From NCBI GenBank assembly GCA_947629525.1, contig CANREB010000017.1:1-48228 (forward strand): a stretch of 48,228 nt of DNA. The letters run 5' to 3'. This document shows positions 33,041 to 42,396 of this stretch, piece by piece. Under the pieces are notes generated by a model. The model ran no database searches. It had not been told where the DNA came from and was given only the letters and a program-made list of their open reading frames with translations. The translations under genes and the position numbers were made by a program. Source of the DNA: an uncultured Lachnospiraceae bacterium. Lineage in GTDB: Bacteria; Bacillota; Clostridia; Lachnospirales; Lachnospiraceae. Each line of letters starts with the position of its first letter. Position 1 is the first letter of the stretch.

Positions 33041-34207
33041 TTACCTCGTTTCCATAGATAACAGTCTTTGAAGCGTCGGCGATACATTAAGGAAACCGAT
33101 AAGTTCCGAAACACGGTTCGGGCTGCTGTCCTTACTGTCTTTGCGTTTTACCGCCCTGATCAAAATATTTTTAGGCGTATGCTCCATATCTATAAATTCA
33201 ATAAGCTGCGTGTCATATCCTTGTTGTTCGAGCAGCTCAGTCCTTATGGCATCTGTCATAAGCGCAGCCATTCTTTCCTTTATAATACCGTATTTTAAAA
33301 GCGGTTCAAGTTCTTTGCACCTTATCTGCCTGTTAAGTTCGTGCTGACAGCAGGGAACGGAAAGGATCACGTCCGCATTCCATTTGACCGCCTTTGCGAG
33401 CGCATAGTCAGTCGCTGTGTCACACGCATGCAGAGTGACGACCATATCTGCGCTGTCCGCACCGTCATATGAACCGATGTCCCCCACAAGGAATTTTAAC
33501 CCATCATAACCAAATTTATCCGCAAGACGCTGACAGTTTTCTATTACATCTGCTTTCAGGTCAAGTCCTATGACACTTATGTCATATTTGTTCATCACTT
33601 TCAGATAATAATAGAGTGCAAAAGTAAGGTAAGATTTACCGCAGCCAAAATCGATTATACGCATCGGCTCGTTTTCCTTTTTTGGCAAACTCGGCAGAAT
33701 GTCACGGACAAATTCAAGATATCTGTTTATCTGCCTGAATTTGTCGTACTTCTGATTTATTATCTTCCCATCAGGTGTCTGAACTCCAAGTTCTACCAAA
33801 AACGGGACGGGTTCGTCCTGCGGCAGTATATATCGTTTTTGCTTATTATGTGTAAAGAGTTTTTGCCGTTCCTGCATATCTTTATTTTTCGCTTTTACGC
33901 TCACGCTGCCTTTTTTGCTTATAAGGGCGGTCACGCTGTGGAAGTCTGTTTCCAGTTCAAGCTGCCTGAAATCTGCCTGCACGATATCCGTAAGAAAACC
34001 GGCAAGCTCATCCGGTTTAAGATTTTTGTGGAAAACCTTGCTTCCGGCAAAACTCTCCGCCTGATAGTACAGCCCGTTCTTATTTGATACGGGGCGCACT
34101 TTCAGCTTTGATATTTTTTCCCTGTCGCGTGGATTGCTTGCCGTAGCTTTAATGACCACTTCACCATTATTTATATAACTGTCCAATAATTGCTTTAACT
34201 TTTCCAT
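33041..34207 (-). CDS. SAM-dependent methyltransferase (Methyltransf_32-like)
   Basis: This 388-residue protein has an N-terminal domain of about 170 residues, then a Rossmann methyltransferase: motif I IIDFGCGKSYLTFALYYYL (about 184-202), acidic loop VIGLDLK, LVGDIG, then TLHACDTATDYAL and SVPCCQHEL (about 276-283). The HACD...CCQHEL combination is typical of PF13679, the family that includes METTL25 and GSTCD relatives; RNA is a plausible substrate. The ATG at 34207 has no Shine-Dalgarno; an extended -10 TGTTATAAT ends seven bases before it, so the mRNA may be leaderless. An in-frame ATG at 34237 would extend the protein by ten residues and also lacks a ribosome binding site. Confidence 0.8.
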   Translation of the reverse strand: MEKLKQLLDSYINNGEVVIKATASNPRDREKISKLKVRPVSNKNGLYYQAESFAGSKVFHKNLKPDELAGFLTDIVQADFRQLELETDFHSVTALISKKGSVSVKAKNKDMQERQKLFTHNKQKRYILPQDEPVPFLVELGVQTPDGKIINQKYDKFRQINRYLEFVRDILPSLPKKENEPMRIIDFGCGKSYLTFALYYYLKVMNKYDISVIGLDLKADVIENCQRLADKFGYDGLKFLVGDIGSYDGADSADMVVTLHACDTATDYALAKAVKWNADVILSVPCCQHELNRQIRCKELEPLLKYGIIKERMAALMTDAIRTELLEQQGYDTQLIEFIDMEHTPKNILIRAVKRKDSKDSSPNRVSELIGFLNVSPTLQRLLSMETR

Positions 34208-34214
34208 AAATTTT

Positions 34215-34243
34215 ATTATAACACGCTTTGTCCACATTTTAAA
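34215..34243 (-). promoter_or_regulatory. Extended -10 promoter directly abutting the methyltransferase start codon
   Basis: TGTTATAAT with TATAAT at 34215-34220 and TTTAAA 17 bases upstream. Standard spacing puts the transcription start within one or two bases of the ATG at 34207. Confidence 0.6.
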
Positions 34244-34273
34244 TAAACAAACCGCAATTAAAAAAATCTTAAC

Positions 34274-34317
34274 AAAAGCCTGATACTTTCCGCAAAATCA
34301 AGAAAGCATCAGGCTTT
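34274..34317 (-). terminator. Terminator of the pentose operon
   Basis: AAAGCCTGATACTTTC (34275-34290) pairs with GAAAGCATCAGGCTTT (34302-34317) with one internal mismatch; on the minus strand it is followed by TTGTTAAGATTTTTTT. It lies just after the transketolase C-terminal gene. Confidence 0.85.
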
Positions 34318-34343
34318 ATCTCAAAACCGTGACGATATATAAA

Positions 34344-35288
34344 TTATTTGTTTAAAAACTCTTTTACCTGCTCATACACGCCTTTGGCATCAAGCTTATA
34401 CTTCTCGACCAACGCGGCAGCAGAACCCGACTCGCCGAACACATCCTGCATTCCTATCTTGCGCACAGGCACGGGATAAGATTTGCAAAGCGCGTCGCAT
34501 ACCGCACTGCCAAGCCCGCCTATAACGGAATGTTCTTCCGCCGTCACTACCTTGCCTGTTTTCTTAGCGGATTTAACGATTATCTCCTCATCGAGCGGCT
34601 TGATAGTGCATATGTTGATAACCTCAGCGCTTATTCCCTGTTCCTCCAGCATCTTGGCTGCGCCCAGTGCAGAGTCAACACAGATGCCTGTCGCCACAAT
34701 GGTAACGTCAGTGCCTTCTCTGACTACAGTGCCTTTACCTATCTCAAACTTATAGTCAGGTCTGTCGTTGATCACGGGAACAGCCGCACGCCCGAAACGG
34801 ATATATACAGGTCCGACATACTCGACTGCCGCACGCACTGCCGCTCTTGCTTCAACGTCATCGGCAGGGCACATGACAACCATACCCGGAATAGTCCTCA
34901 TAAGAGCGATATCCTCATTACACTGATGTGACGCGCCATCCTCGCCGACTGTAATTCCGGCATGTGTAGCGCCGATCTTAACATTAAGGTGCGGATATCC
35001 TATTGAATTCCTTACCTGCTCAAATGCACGTCCTGCCGCGAACATCGCAAACGAACTCATAAACGGTATTTTCCCTGAAAGCGATAATCCCGCCGCTATG
35101 CCTGCCATATTGCACTCAGCTATGCCGCAGTCGATGTGCCTTTCGGGAAATGCTTTTCTGAATACGCCTGTCTTTGTAGCCGCCGCAAGGTCAGCGTCAA
35201 GGACTACAAGGTTGGGGTTTTCTTTTCCTATTTCTACAAGAGCGTTACCGTAGCTCTCTCTTGTCGCAATCTTCTTTACTTCTGACAT
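34344..35288 (-). CDS. Transketolase, C-terminal subunit
   Basis: This 314-residue protein is the second half of a split transketolase, with the pyrimidine-binding domain (RHIDCGIAECNMAGIAAGLSL, two parts of it at about 49-69, containing the conserved glutamate) and the C-terminal domain. Together with the N-terminal subunit it moves two-carbon units between xylulose-5-phosphate and ribose-5-phosphate or erythrose-4-phosphate. Its start overlaps the end of the N-terminal gene by 13 bases, so the halves are translated together in equal amounts. The split form is common in Clostridia and archaea. Its place after AraD fits use in pentose catabolism. Confidence 0.93.
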   Translation of the reverse strand: MSEVKKIATRESYGNALVEIGKENPNLVVLDADLAAATKTGVFRKAFPERHIDCGIAECNMAGIAAGLSLSGKIPFMSSFAMFAAGRAFEQVRNSIGYPHLNVKIGATHAGITVGEDGASHQCNEDIALMRTIPGMVVMCPADDVEARAAVRAAVEYVGPVYIRFGRAAVPVINDRPDYKFEIGKGTVVREGTDVTIVATGICVDSALGAAKMLEEQGISAEVINICTIKPLDEEIIVKSAKKTGKVVTAEEHSVIGGLGSAVCDALCKSYPVPVRKIGMQDVFGESGSAAALVEKYKLDAKGVYEQVKEFLNK

Positions 35289-36115
35289 AATTCTTCACCT
35301 ATCCTCTCCAAATCAGCCATCGCAACAGCATACTCCTCATCATTAGGCGCCTTACCATGCCAGTCCACACTGTTCTCCATAAACGAAACGCCCTTACCTT
35401 TTAATGAGTGGGCTATTATCGCCGTCGGCATCCCCTTTGTCTGCCTTGCCTCCTTGAAAGCCGCGCGTATCTGGTCAAAATCATGCGCATTCTCAAGATT
35501 TATAACATGGAAATTAAATGCCTCAAACTTTTTGTCGATAGGGTTAGGCGAGCAGACATCATCGATCTTACCGTCTATCTGCAGCCCGTTATTGTCAACT
35601 ATAACACAGAGGTTGTCAAGCTTTCTGTGACCGGCAAACATAGAAGCCTCCCAAACCTGTCCTTCCTCAAGTTCCCCGTCGCCAAGCAGAGTGTAGACAC
35701 GGTAAGAGGCATTTGAAAGCTTTGCGCCAAGTGCCATACCGCACGCTACCGAAATACCCTGTCCAAGCGAACCTGACGACATATCAACGCCCGGAACATG
35801 CTGCATGCAGGGATGTCCCTGAAGATAAGAGCCAAGTTTTCTGAGTGTCTTAAGATCCTCAACCGGAAAATATCCGCGGTTTGCAAGAGCCGAATAAAGT
35901 CCCGGCGCCGTGTGCCCCTTAGACAGTACAAATCTGTCCCTGTCTTCCTTCTTAGGATTTTCAGGATCAATATTCATCTCCTCAAAATACAGAAACGTAA
36001 AGATATCTGCCGCCGAAAGCGATCCGCCCGGGTGTCCTGCCTTTGCCGCATGAACGCCTGTCACAATACCTTTACGAACTTCATTCGCCATTTTTTGAAG
36101 CTCTAAATTTGTCAT
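35276..36115 (-). CDS. Transketolase, N-terminal subunit
   Basis: This 279-residue protein carries the pyrophosphate-binding half: AKAGHPGGSLSAADI (about 24-38), LSKGHTAPGLY (about 64-74) and the thiamine-diphosphate motif GDGELEEGQVWEA (about 144-156) ending in VDNNGLQIDG. It needs the next gene's product for activity. GGAGG precedes the ATG. A 95-base gap separates it from AraD, with no terminator, so one operon is likely. Confidence 0.93.
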   Translation of the reverse strand: MTNLELQKMANEVRKGIVTGVHAAKAGHPGGSLSAADIFTFLYFEEMNIDPENPKKEDRDRFVLSKGHTAPGLYSALANRGYFPVEDLKTLRKLGSYLQGHPCMQHVPGVDMSSGSLGQGISVACGMALGAKLSNASYRVYTLLGDGELEEGQVWEASMFAGHRKLDNLCVIVDNNGLQIDGKIDDVCSPNPIDKKFEAFNFHVINLENAHDFDQIRAAFKEARQTKGMPTAIIAHSLKGKGVSFMENSVDWHGKAPNDEEYAVAMADLERIGEELCQK

Positions 36116-36210
36116 TGCGTTTTCCTCCGTTCAATATATTTATGAATTTAATTTACCATACATTGCCGCATTCGTAAATGTCAAATTAAGCTATTTCTGC
36201 TCAATAATTG

Positions 36211-36903
36211 CTAAATCTTATTCCCGTAGTAAGCGTTCGCGCCATGTTTTCTGAAATAATGCTTATCCTGAATGCGCTGCGGCGCAGGTTCCACGCCGGG
36301 TCTTAACTGTTCCGTAAAAAGCGCCATTTTTGCCACCTCTTCAAGCACTACCGCGTTATGCACGGCTTCCTTGGCATCCTTCCCCCATGCGAAAGGACCA
36401 TGGTTTTTACAGAGTACGGCAGGTACAGCCATGGGGTCTTTATCCTTGAATGTTTCTATGATAACGGTACCTGTATTCTTCTCATAGCCTTCATCCATCT
36501 CCTCTTTTGTGAGAACACGCGCGCAGGGGATCTCACCGTACATATAGTCGGCATGAGTAGTGCCATAACATGGGATGCTTCTTCCTGCCTGCGCCCAGCT
36601 TGTCGCATACGTGGAATGTGTATGTACTATCCCGCCTATCCCGGGAAATGCCTTGTAAAGTTCCAAGTGAGTGGCGGTGTCTGACGACGGGTTGTACTTT
36701 CCCTCGACTTTATTGCCGTTTAAATCCATAACCACCATATCTTCAGGCTTTAAGAGGTCATAATCAATGCCGCTTGGCTTTATGACGAACATACCCTTTT
36801 CCCTGTCGATAGCACTCACGTTGCCCCATGTAAAAGTGACAAGTCCGTATTTGGGCAGATCCATATTTGCTTCGTAAACTTTCTTCTTTAATTCCTCAAG
36901 CAT
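36211..36903 (-). CDS. araD: L-ribulose-5-phosphate 4-epimerase
   Basis: This 230-residue class II aldolase-family enzyme converts L-ribulose-5-phosphate to D-xylulose-5-phosphate, the entry of L-arabinose into the pentose phosphate pathway. GNVSAIDRE (about 27-35), [19 protein letters not shown] and the zinc ligands [12 protein letters not shown] (about 94-105) and [10 protein letters not shown] (about 166-175) are all present. Length matches E. coli AraD (231). It lies 34 bases after the kinase gene, and the product feeds the transketolase encoded just downstream. Confidence 0.95.
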   Translation of the reverse strand: MLEELKKKVYEANMDLPKYGLVTFTWGNVSAIDREKGMFVIKPSGIDYDLLKPEDMVVMDLNGNKVEGKYNPSSDTATHLELYKAFPGIGGIVHTHSTYATSWAQAGRSIPCYGTTHADYMYGEIPCARVLTKEEMDEGYEKNTGTVIIETFKDKDPMAVPAVLCKNHGPFAWGKDAKEAVHNAVVLEEVAKMALFTEQLRPGVEPAPQRIQDKHYFRKHGANAYYGNKI

Positions 36904-36937
36904 AACCGTTTCCCTTCCTTATAATAAAATATAGATC

Positions 36938-38545
36938 CTATCTGAGCGAGTCAACAGCAGCGCGCTCGATTGCAAGACCTTTTTTATATCTCTCAATAAA
37001 TATCTCAAATCCTTCGACGTCTTTTGCATCAGGCTCTACACGCACAGACTTCTCTCCTGCAAAAACCTTATTATTCAGATAATTGCCAAGCGTTTCGCCC
37101 GCTTCTTTTTTCATCATGTAATTTGCAAGCACGGCGATACCCCATGCACCGCCCTCGCCTGCCGTCTTCATAACCGAAACAGGCACATTTACCGCTGCCG
37201 CGACTACACGCTGCCCCACGCCTTCCGTCTTAAACAGACCGCCATGTCCCAAAAGCTCGTCAAGCGTAACTTTCTCTTCTTTAAAAAGAATATCCATTCC
37301 GATTTTAATCGCGCCAAGCGCTGTGAAAAGATTTACTCTCATAAAATTCGCAAGCGTAAATTTCGCATCGGGTGTCCGCACAAACAACGGTCTGCCCTCT
37401 TCAAAGCCTGTCACATGTTCGCCCGAAAAATATCCGTACGACAAAAGTCCTCCACAGTCGGCATCACCCTCAAGCGCTTTTCTGTAAAGCGTACCGTAGA
37501 GTTCGTTCATATCGACTTTTTGTCCCATGCTTTCCTGAAATTCTTTAAAAATATTTACCCATGCATTAAGATCGGACGTACAGTTATTGCAGTGTACCAT
37601 AGCCACAAGACTTCCGTCAGGCGTGGTTACAAGGTCAAGTTCATCATATGCTTTTGACAAGTCTTTTTCTAAAACTGCCATTGCAAACACGGAAGTTCCG
37701 GCTGAAATGTTACCTGTACGTTTTTCGACGCTGTTAGTCGCAACCATTCCCGTACCTGCGTCGCCCTCAGGCGGACACATCGGTATTCCCGCCTGCAGCG
37801 TACCCGATACGTCAAGCAGTTTCGCGCCCTCCGCCGTAAGTTCACCGGCGTTATCACCCGCGACAAGGACTTTGGGCATGATATCTTCAAGTTTCCATCC
37901 AAAGCCTCTGTCTGAAATAAGCCCGTTAAACTGCGATATCATCGCAACGTTAAAGTCCTTTGACGCCGTGTCGATAGGGAACATTCCCGAAGCTTCGCCT
38001 ACGCCTAGGACTTTTTTCCCGCTTAGTTTCCAGTGTATGTAGCCTGCAAGCGTCGTAAAAAATGCCACATCCTTTACATGCTCCTCACCGTTCAAAATTG
38101 CCTGATATAAATGCGCAATACTCCATCTCTGAGGAATGTGATAGTTAAAAAGATTTGTCAATTCTTCACTTGCCTGTTGTGTAATAGTATTTCTCCATGT
38201 TCTGAACGGCACAAGAAGTCTGCCGTCTTTGTCAAATGCCATATACCCGTGCATCATTGCGCTAAATCCGATAGATCCGACTGTCTTTAATTTTACGCCG
38301 TATTTCTTCTCCACGTTGGACGCCAAGTCCTGATAGCAGTCCTGAAGCCCGTTCCAGATATCCTCCAGACTGTATGTCCAAATGTTGTTCACAAGCCTGT
38401 TTTCCCAGTCATGATTACCAATGGCAAGTACCTCGTGCTTTTCGTCAATAAGAACCGCCTTAATACGGGTAGAACCAAATTCGATACCAAGCGCGGTCGC
38501 TCCGTTTTCAATAGCTTTTTTTGATGAGTTTGCACCAAATCCCAT
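36938..38545 (-). CDS. FGGY-family carbohydrate kinase, probable L-ribulokinase
   Basis: This 535-residue kinase has the FGGY fold. [16 protein letters not shown] (about 18-33) is the first phosphate loop, [11 protein letters not shown] the sugar-binding region, [14 protein letters not shown] and [12 protein letters not shown] the second phosphate loop, and [11 protein letters not shown] (about 456-466) the adenosine motif. It is not close to classical AraB. Gene context (araD and transketolase directly after) points to L-ribulokinase of the kind used by Clostridia in place of AraB; xylulokinase is the alternative. The start follows GGAGG, and the promoter has good -35 and -10 boxes with a palindrome upstream. 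Confidence 0.85.
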   Translation of the reverse strand: MGFGANSSKKAIENGATALGIEFGSTRIKAVLIDEKHEVLAIGNHDWENRLVNNIWTYSLEDIWNGLQDCYQDLASNVEKKYGVKLKTVGSIGFSAMMHGYMAFDKDGRLLVPFRTWRNTITQQASEELTNLFNYHIPQRWSIAHLYQAILNGEEHVKDVAFFTTLAGYIHWKLSGKKVLGVGEASGMFPIDTASKDFNVAMISQFNGLISDRGFGWKLEDIMPKVLVAGDNAGELTAEGAKLLDVSGTLQAGIPMCPPEGDAGTGMVATNSVEKRTGNISAGTSVFAMAVLEKDLSKAYDELDLVTTPDGSLVAMVHCNNCTSDLNAWVNIFKEFQESMGQKVDMNELYGTLYRKALEGDADCGGLLSYGYFSGEHVTGFEEGRPLFVRTPDAKFTLANFMRVNLFTALGAIKIGMDILFKEEKVTLDELLGHGGLFKTEGVGQRVVAAAVNVPVSVMKTAGEGGAWGIAVLANYMMKKEAGETLGNYLNNKVFAGEKSVRVEPDAKDVEGFEIFIERYKKGLAIERAAVDSLR

Positions 38546-38586
38546 TAATTTTACCTCCTATATCTTTGCGCACATTAATATATTTC

Positions 38587-38640
38587 ATTATACCAATAAC
38601 ATCCATTTTCTGCAACATTTTTTGTTTACTCATATGTAAA
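38587..38640 (-). promoter_or_regulatory. Promoter of the pentose operon with an upstream palindrome
   Basis: TTGCAG (38610-38615), 17 bases, TATAAT (38587-38592) on the minus strand. TTTACTCATATGTAAA (38625-38640), a 16-base imperfect palindrome with 5-base arms, lies ten bases upstream of the -35, a common place for a sugar-responsive regulator. AraR is a candidate from context only; the site is not a clear match to the AraR box I remember. Confidence 0.65.
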
Positions 38641-38684
38641 ATATTTTAGTTTTATTTGTAATCCGTCAGGCTCTTAAAATACAC

Positions 38685-38713
38685 TGGACAATATGGCAAT
38701 AACCCTATAAAAT
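38685..38713 (+). promoter_or_regulatory. Promoter of the SPFH gene
   Basis: TGGACA (38685-38690), 17 bases, TAAAAT (38708-38713). A TATAAT-like box lies just downstream but at poor spacing. Confidence 0.6.
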
Positions 38714-38768
38714 ATAATTGTCTACAAAAATTTAAGCATGCGCCAAACAGCGCAGAAACGAGGTAAAA

Positions 38769-40130
38769 ATGGGATTAATTCGTGCATTCGGAAGCTCCGT
38801 TTCAGGTGAGCTTGCCAATCAGTATCTTGAATATTTTGTCTGTGATTCTCTTTCGGAAGATATTCTTATCGCAAGAGGCACTAAGAAAAGCTCCAAACGC
38901 TCTTCAAACCAAGGCGACGCGGATGTGATAAGCAACGGTTCAGGTGTCGTTGTAAGCGACGGGCAGTGCGCCCTCATCGTATCTCAAGGCGCTGTCGCAG
39001 AGGTCTGCGCCGAACCCGGCGTGTATACATACGACGCGTCCACAGAATCGTCCGTTTTCAGCGGCGGACTTGGGAAGGGCATTGTCGAAAGCTTTAAGCA
39101 GTTTGGACGCAGATTTGCACATGGCGGCGAGGCGCCGACAGACCAAAGAGTGTACTATGTAAATATCAAAGAAATAATGAACAATAAATTCGGGACGTCA
39201 AACCCGCTTCCGTTCCGTGTCATTGACGCGCGTACAGGGATCGACTTTGACATCAGTATGCGCTGCTTCGGTACATATACATTTAAGATCAGCGACCCTG
39301 TTCTTTTTTACAAGAGCATCAGCGGCAATATGACCGCATCATACAATCGTTCACAGATAGCAGACCAGCTCCGCAGCGAACTTTTAAACGGTCTTATACC
39401 TGCATTTACCGCTGTCGGCGCAAAAGGCGTCCGATACAGCGAGATAGCACTCCATGCAGACGAAGTCCGCGATGAGGCAGATGCAAGCCTTGCCGATACA
39501 TGGGGCAAAAACCGCGGTATCACGCTTGTAAGCCTTGCTTTTAACAGCATCGACATTCCGCCTGAGGATCTGGAACGCATAAAAGATATCCAAACCACGG
39601 CTGTATATACGAACCAAAGCATGTTAGGCGCAAAGCTTGCGCTTGAACAGGCAGAGGCTATGAAAGCGGCTGCTTCCAATACATCAACAGGCTCTATGAT
39701 GGCATTTGCGGGCTTAAATATGACAGGAATGGCAAAAAACAACTCCGATTATTCTGCTATGATGGCAAACGGACAGGGCATCGCACCTGTCACGGCATCT
39801 TCGCCTTCCGCGGCAGACCAAGGCAATGCGGCAGGCACACAGGAAAGCACTTCCAACACTTGGAAATGCTCATGCGGCGCGGAAAATACCGGCAAGTTCT
39901 GCAAGGAATGCGGACAGCAAAAGCCCGCTCCTGTTGAAGGCTGGGAATGTCCAAACTGCAAGACGATCAATAAGGGCAAATTCTGTACCGAATGCGGCGC
40001 AAAAAAACCTGCGGGCGCTCTGCTTTACAAGTGCGACAAGTGCGGCTGGGAACCCGAAGACCCTAAACATCCGCCCAAGTTCTGCCCTGAATGCGGGGAT
40101 CCGTTTGATGAAAGCGATATTGTGAAATAG
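38769..40130 (+). CDS. SPFH domain protein with three C-terminal zinc ribbons
   Basis: This 453-residue protein has an SPFH/band-7-like domain over about residues 10-310 of the kind found in Bacillus YdjI (phage-shock-related ydj cluster), including VVSDGQCALIVSQGAVAEV and VYYVNIKEIMNNKFGTSNPL. It lacks a membrane segment, as YdjI does. A Ser/Ala/Asn-rich linker follows, then three CxxC pairs of zinc ribbons: CSCGAENTGKFCKECG, CPNCKTINKGKFCTECG and CDKCG...FCPECG. YdjI is thought to be recruited to membranes with PspA-like proteins, but no PspA or YdjH lies nearby. A GAGG site precedes the ATG. Likely role: membrane-associated scaffold or stress response. Confidence 0.85.
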   Translation: MGLIRAFGSSVSGELANQYLEYFVCDSLSEDILIARGTKKSSKRSSNQGDADVISNGSGVVVSDGQCALIVSQGAVAEVCAEPGVYTYDASTESSVFSGGLGKGIVESFKQFGRRFAHGGEAPTDQRVYYVNIKEIMNNKFGTSNPLPFRVIDARTGIDFDISMRCFGTYTFKISDPVLFYKSISGNMTASYNRSQIADQLRSELLNGLIPAFTAVGAKGVRYSEIALHADEVRDEADASLADTWGKNRGITLVSLAFNSIDIPPEDLERIKDIQTTAVYTNQSMLGAKLALEQAEAMKAAASNTSTGSMMAFAGLNMTGMAKNNSDYSAMMANGQGIAPVTASSPSAADQGNAAGTQESTSNTWKCSCGAENTGKFCKECGQQKPAPVEGWECPNCKTINKGKFCTECGAKKPAGALLYKCDKCGWEPEDPKHPPKFCPECGDPFDESDIVK

Positions 40131-40136
40131 ATTTAC

Positions 40137-40184
40137 AAAAAACGCCCGCTATGCCGATATACACCGGCACAGCGGGCGTTTTTT
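40137..40184. terminator. Bidirectional terminator between the SPFH and MATE genes
   Basis: AACGCCCGCT-A-TGCCG pairs with CGGCA-C-AGCGGGCGTT; six thymines follow on the plus strand and six adenines precede, so it serves both convergent genes. Confidence 0.92.
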
Positions 40185-40192
40185 CGTCCCTT

Positions 40193-41545
40193 CTAGTCTA
40201 TCCCTTTATATTCCCACTTGCCCTTGTGGTAGCGTCCCATACTCACTACCGCAGTCAGTGCCCACGTAAGACCTGTCGTCAGGAAAATCCCCCACATTCC
40301 GATAAACGGTATCTTAGTAAGCGGCACGGCAAATCCTACGCGCCCTGCCACTTCCATAAGCCCGTTTATCATAGCGTACAGCGCATCTCCCGCACCGTTC
40401 AGCACACTTCTTGCCACATATATCATCCCAAGGAAAAAGTAAAACCAGCTTGTTATGGAAAGTCCCTTAGCGCCTATCGCGATAACATCCGCATCCGAAA
40501 CAAAAATACTCATTATCGCATCCCCGAAAAACTGTGCGGGAATAAGCATTATCGCGCTAAATACTGCCACACAGACGAAGCCTGTCTTATACCCTTGTTT
40601 TACCCTGTCAATTTTTCCCGCTCCTATATTCTGCCCTGTATATGTAGTTATCGCCGCACCAAGCGAATTGTACGGCTGCTGCACAAGCTGCTCTATCCTT
40701 CCAAGCGCCGTGTATGCCGCTACCGTCTGTTCACCAAAACCATTGACTACACGCTGCAGAAAAATGCATGAAAACGCAATCAGTGAATTTTGAAGCGCGA
40801 TCGGAAGCCCCAGTGTAAAACACCTTGATATGATGTCCATCCTGACTTTCCTGTATTCTTTCCTTATCCTGAAATACGGTATTTTCCAAAGAGCATACGC
40901 AAATGCGCCAAGCGCCGCCGCAAGCTGCGCTATAACCGTGGCAAACGCTACTCCGAATACCGACCAGTTAAATTTTATCACAAAAAGCAGATCAAGCCCG
41001 ATGTTTATAAGGCATGATACTACCATAAAGTAAAGCGGCGTTTTTGAATCGCCAAGTGCGCGCAGTACGGCGGCGACTCCGTTATATGCAGCTATGGCAA
41101 GTATGCCCGCGCATGAAACGCGCATATAAATAACAGCATCCTTAAGGATAACTTCCGGTGTATTGAGCGCCTTCAGCACCCATTCCGCACATATCACGCC
41201 AAGAACTCCCGTTACCGCCGACGCTATCGCAAGCAGATAGATACCGTTTATAATGCTGCGCTCTACCATATCTTTTTTATCCGCGCCGAAGTACTGCGAT
41301 ACAACTACGCCGACACCTGCCGAAATACCGAAACTCATAGCAAAAAACAAAAAGTTGAGCGAACCTGTCGCGCCGACTGCCGCAAGCGCGTTAGCGCCCA
41401 CAAAGCGTCCTACGACGATCGAGTCCACCATATTGTAAAACTGTTGGAAAAGATTGCCTATGAGCATAGGTATCGTAAAGGATAAGAGAAGCTTTGCCGG
41501 GCTTCCCTGCGTCATGTTATAGACTGTCTGTTTTTCATTTTCCAT
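40193..41545 (-). CDS. MATE family efflux transporter
   Basis: This 450-residue integral membrane protein has about twelve hydrophobic segments in two similar halves, as in MATE exporters, which expel drugs or metabolites using Na+ or H+ gradients. TQGSPAKLLLSFTIPMLIG (about 12-30), the first helix with FYNMVDSIVVGRFVGANALAAVG (in two parts), and PYNSLGAAITTYTGQNIGA (about 295-313) are typical. It is of the clostridial DinF/NorM-like kind; the substrate cannot be predicted. GAGGAG precedes the ATG. It is a single-gene unit with its own promoter and terminator. Confidence 0.93.
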   Translation of the reverse strand: MENEKQTVYNMTQGSPAKLLLSFTIPMLIGNLFQQFYNMVDSIVVGRFVGANALAAVGATGSLNFLFFAMSFGISAGVGVVVSQYFGADKKDMVERSIINGIYLLAIASAVTGVLGVICAEWVLKALNTPEVILKDAVIYMRVSCAGILAIAAYNGVAAVLRALGDSKTPLYFMVVSCLINIGLDLLFVIKFNWSVFGVAFATVIAQLAAALGAFAYALWKIPYFRIRKEYRKVRMDIISRCFTLGLPIALQNSLIAFSCIFLQRVVNGFGEQTVAAYTALGRIEQLVQQPYNSLGAAITTYTGQNIGAGKIDRVKQGYKTGFVCVAVFSAIMLIPAQFFGDAIMSIFVSDADVIAIGAKGLSITSWFYFFLGMIYVARSVLNGAGDALYAMINGLMEVAGRVGFAVPLTKIPFIGMWGIFLTTGLTWALTAVVSMGRYHKGKWEYKGID

Positions 41546-41567
41546 AATGTAATCTCCTCATTATGCT

Positions 41568-41595
41568 ATAATAACACGATTGCTATGAAATGCAA
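41568..41595 (-). promoter_or_regulatory. Promoter of the MATE gene
   Basis: TTGCAT (41590-41595), 16 bases, TATTAT (41568-41573), just upstream of the ATG at 41545. Confidence 0.6.
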
Positions 41596-41612
41596 TATGT
41601 TTATCAATTATT

Positions 41613-42371
41613 TTAACAATATATGTCAAGCTCCACGCTAAGCTTTCCCTTACGCGTCTCTCCCGATACGCCGCCGTACTGAAAACGCCCATAGCCGCGC
41701 ACCGTTACCTTGTCGCCCGCCTTTAGCTGTCCGCTGTTGTTTTCATCGAGCCGCCCGTTTACAAACACACGCCTTTCTCTAAACAACTCCACGCTGTCGC
41801 TCCTTGACAGATTATACGTCTTGGCGATAACGCTGTCCGCCCTCTCCGCGCTTACCTGCACGGTTTTATGCTCCACCCTTGCCACAGTGCTTTCAGGTAT
41901 CTGCTGCGCGGGTCTGCACAGCACTATGGTGTGGCGCACCTTGTTAAGATTGTCCATTATATACGGCGCCATTTTTTCACTGCAGAACAAAAACGCGCTC
42001 TTGTCCTTTATCACTATATCGCCAAACGTACTGCGTTCAATCCCCAAATTCATCAGCGCCCCAAGGTAGTCTCTGTGCGTGAGCGTCTCGCCAAACTTTT
42101 CAACCGCGGGGGAAATCTCTATACAGACAATCGGAAACTCCTCATCATATCCGCAAAGCTCCTCGTCGCCAAACCGCAGCATGACGCGCTCGCAGTCATT
42201 TGTCCCACCATACGCCGTAACCGTCACGTAAGACAGCTCATTTTCCATCTGATAATATATATCAAGCTCAGCCATAGACAGAAAGCCTGTAAAAAAATAC
42301 TTATTATGAGAATAAGCCTTATCTGCAAGCTCTTTTAATCTCTTTTTGAATAGTTCCTCTTCTCCGCCCAT
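41613..42371 (-). CDS. ylmH: YlmH-family RNA-binding protein with a C-terminal S4 domain
   Basis: This 252-residue protein has the N-terminal YlmH fold (FFTGFLSMAELDIYY at about 26-40, LGALMNLGIERSTFGDI at about 104-120) and a C-terminal S4 RNA-binding domain (about 180-245; SRSDSVELFRERRVFVNGR). YlmH proteins bind ribosomes and have been linked to rescue of stalled large subunits. The gene usually lies in the division cluster beside sepF, ylmG and divIVA; here it is 25 bases after a membrane-bound Mrr-like nuclease gene. GGAGG precedes the ATG. Confidence 0.88.
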   Translation of the reverse strand: MGGEEELFKKRLKELADKAYSHNKYFFTGFLSMAELDIYYQMENELSYVTVTAYGGTNDCERVMLRFGDEELCGYDEEFPIVCIEISPAVEKFGETLTHRDYLGALMNLGIERSTFGDIVIKDKSAFLFCSEKMAPYIMDNLNKVRHTIVLCRPAQQIPESTVARVEHKTVQVSAERADSVIAKTYNLSRSDSVELFRERRVFVNGRLDENNSGQLKAGDKVTVRGYGRFQYGGVSGETRKGKLSVELDIYC

Positions 42372-42396
42372 ATTCCCTCCAATGCTTTAAAGCTTG

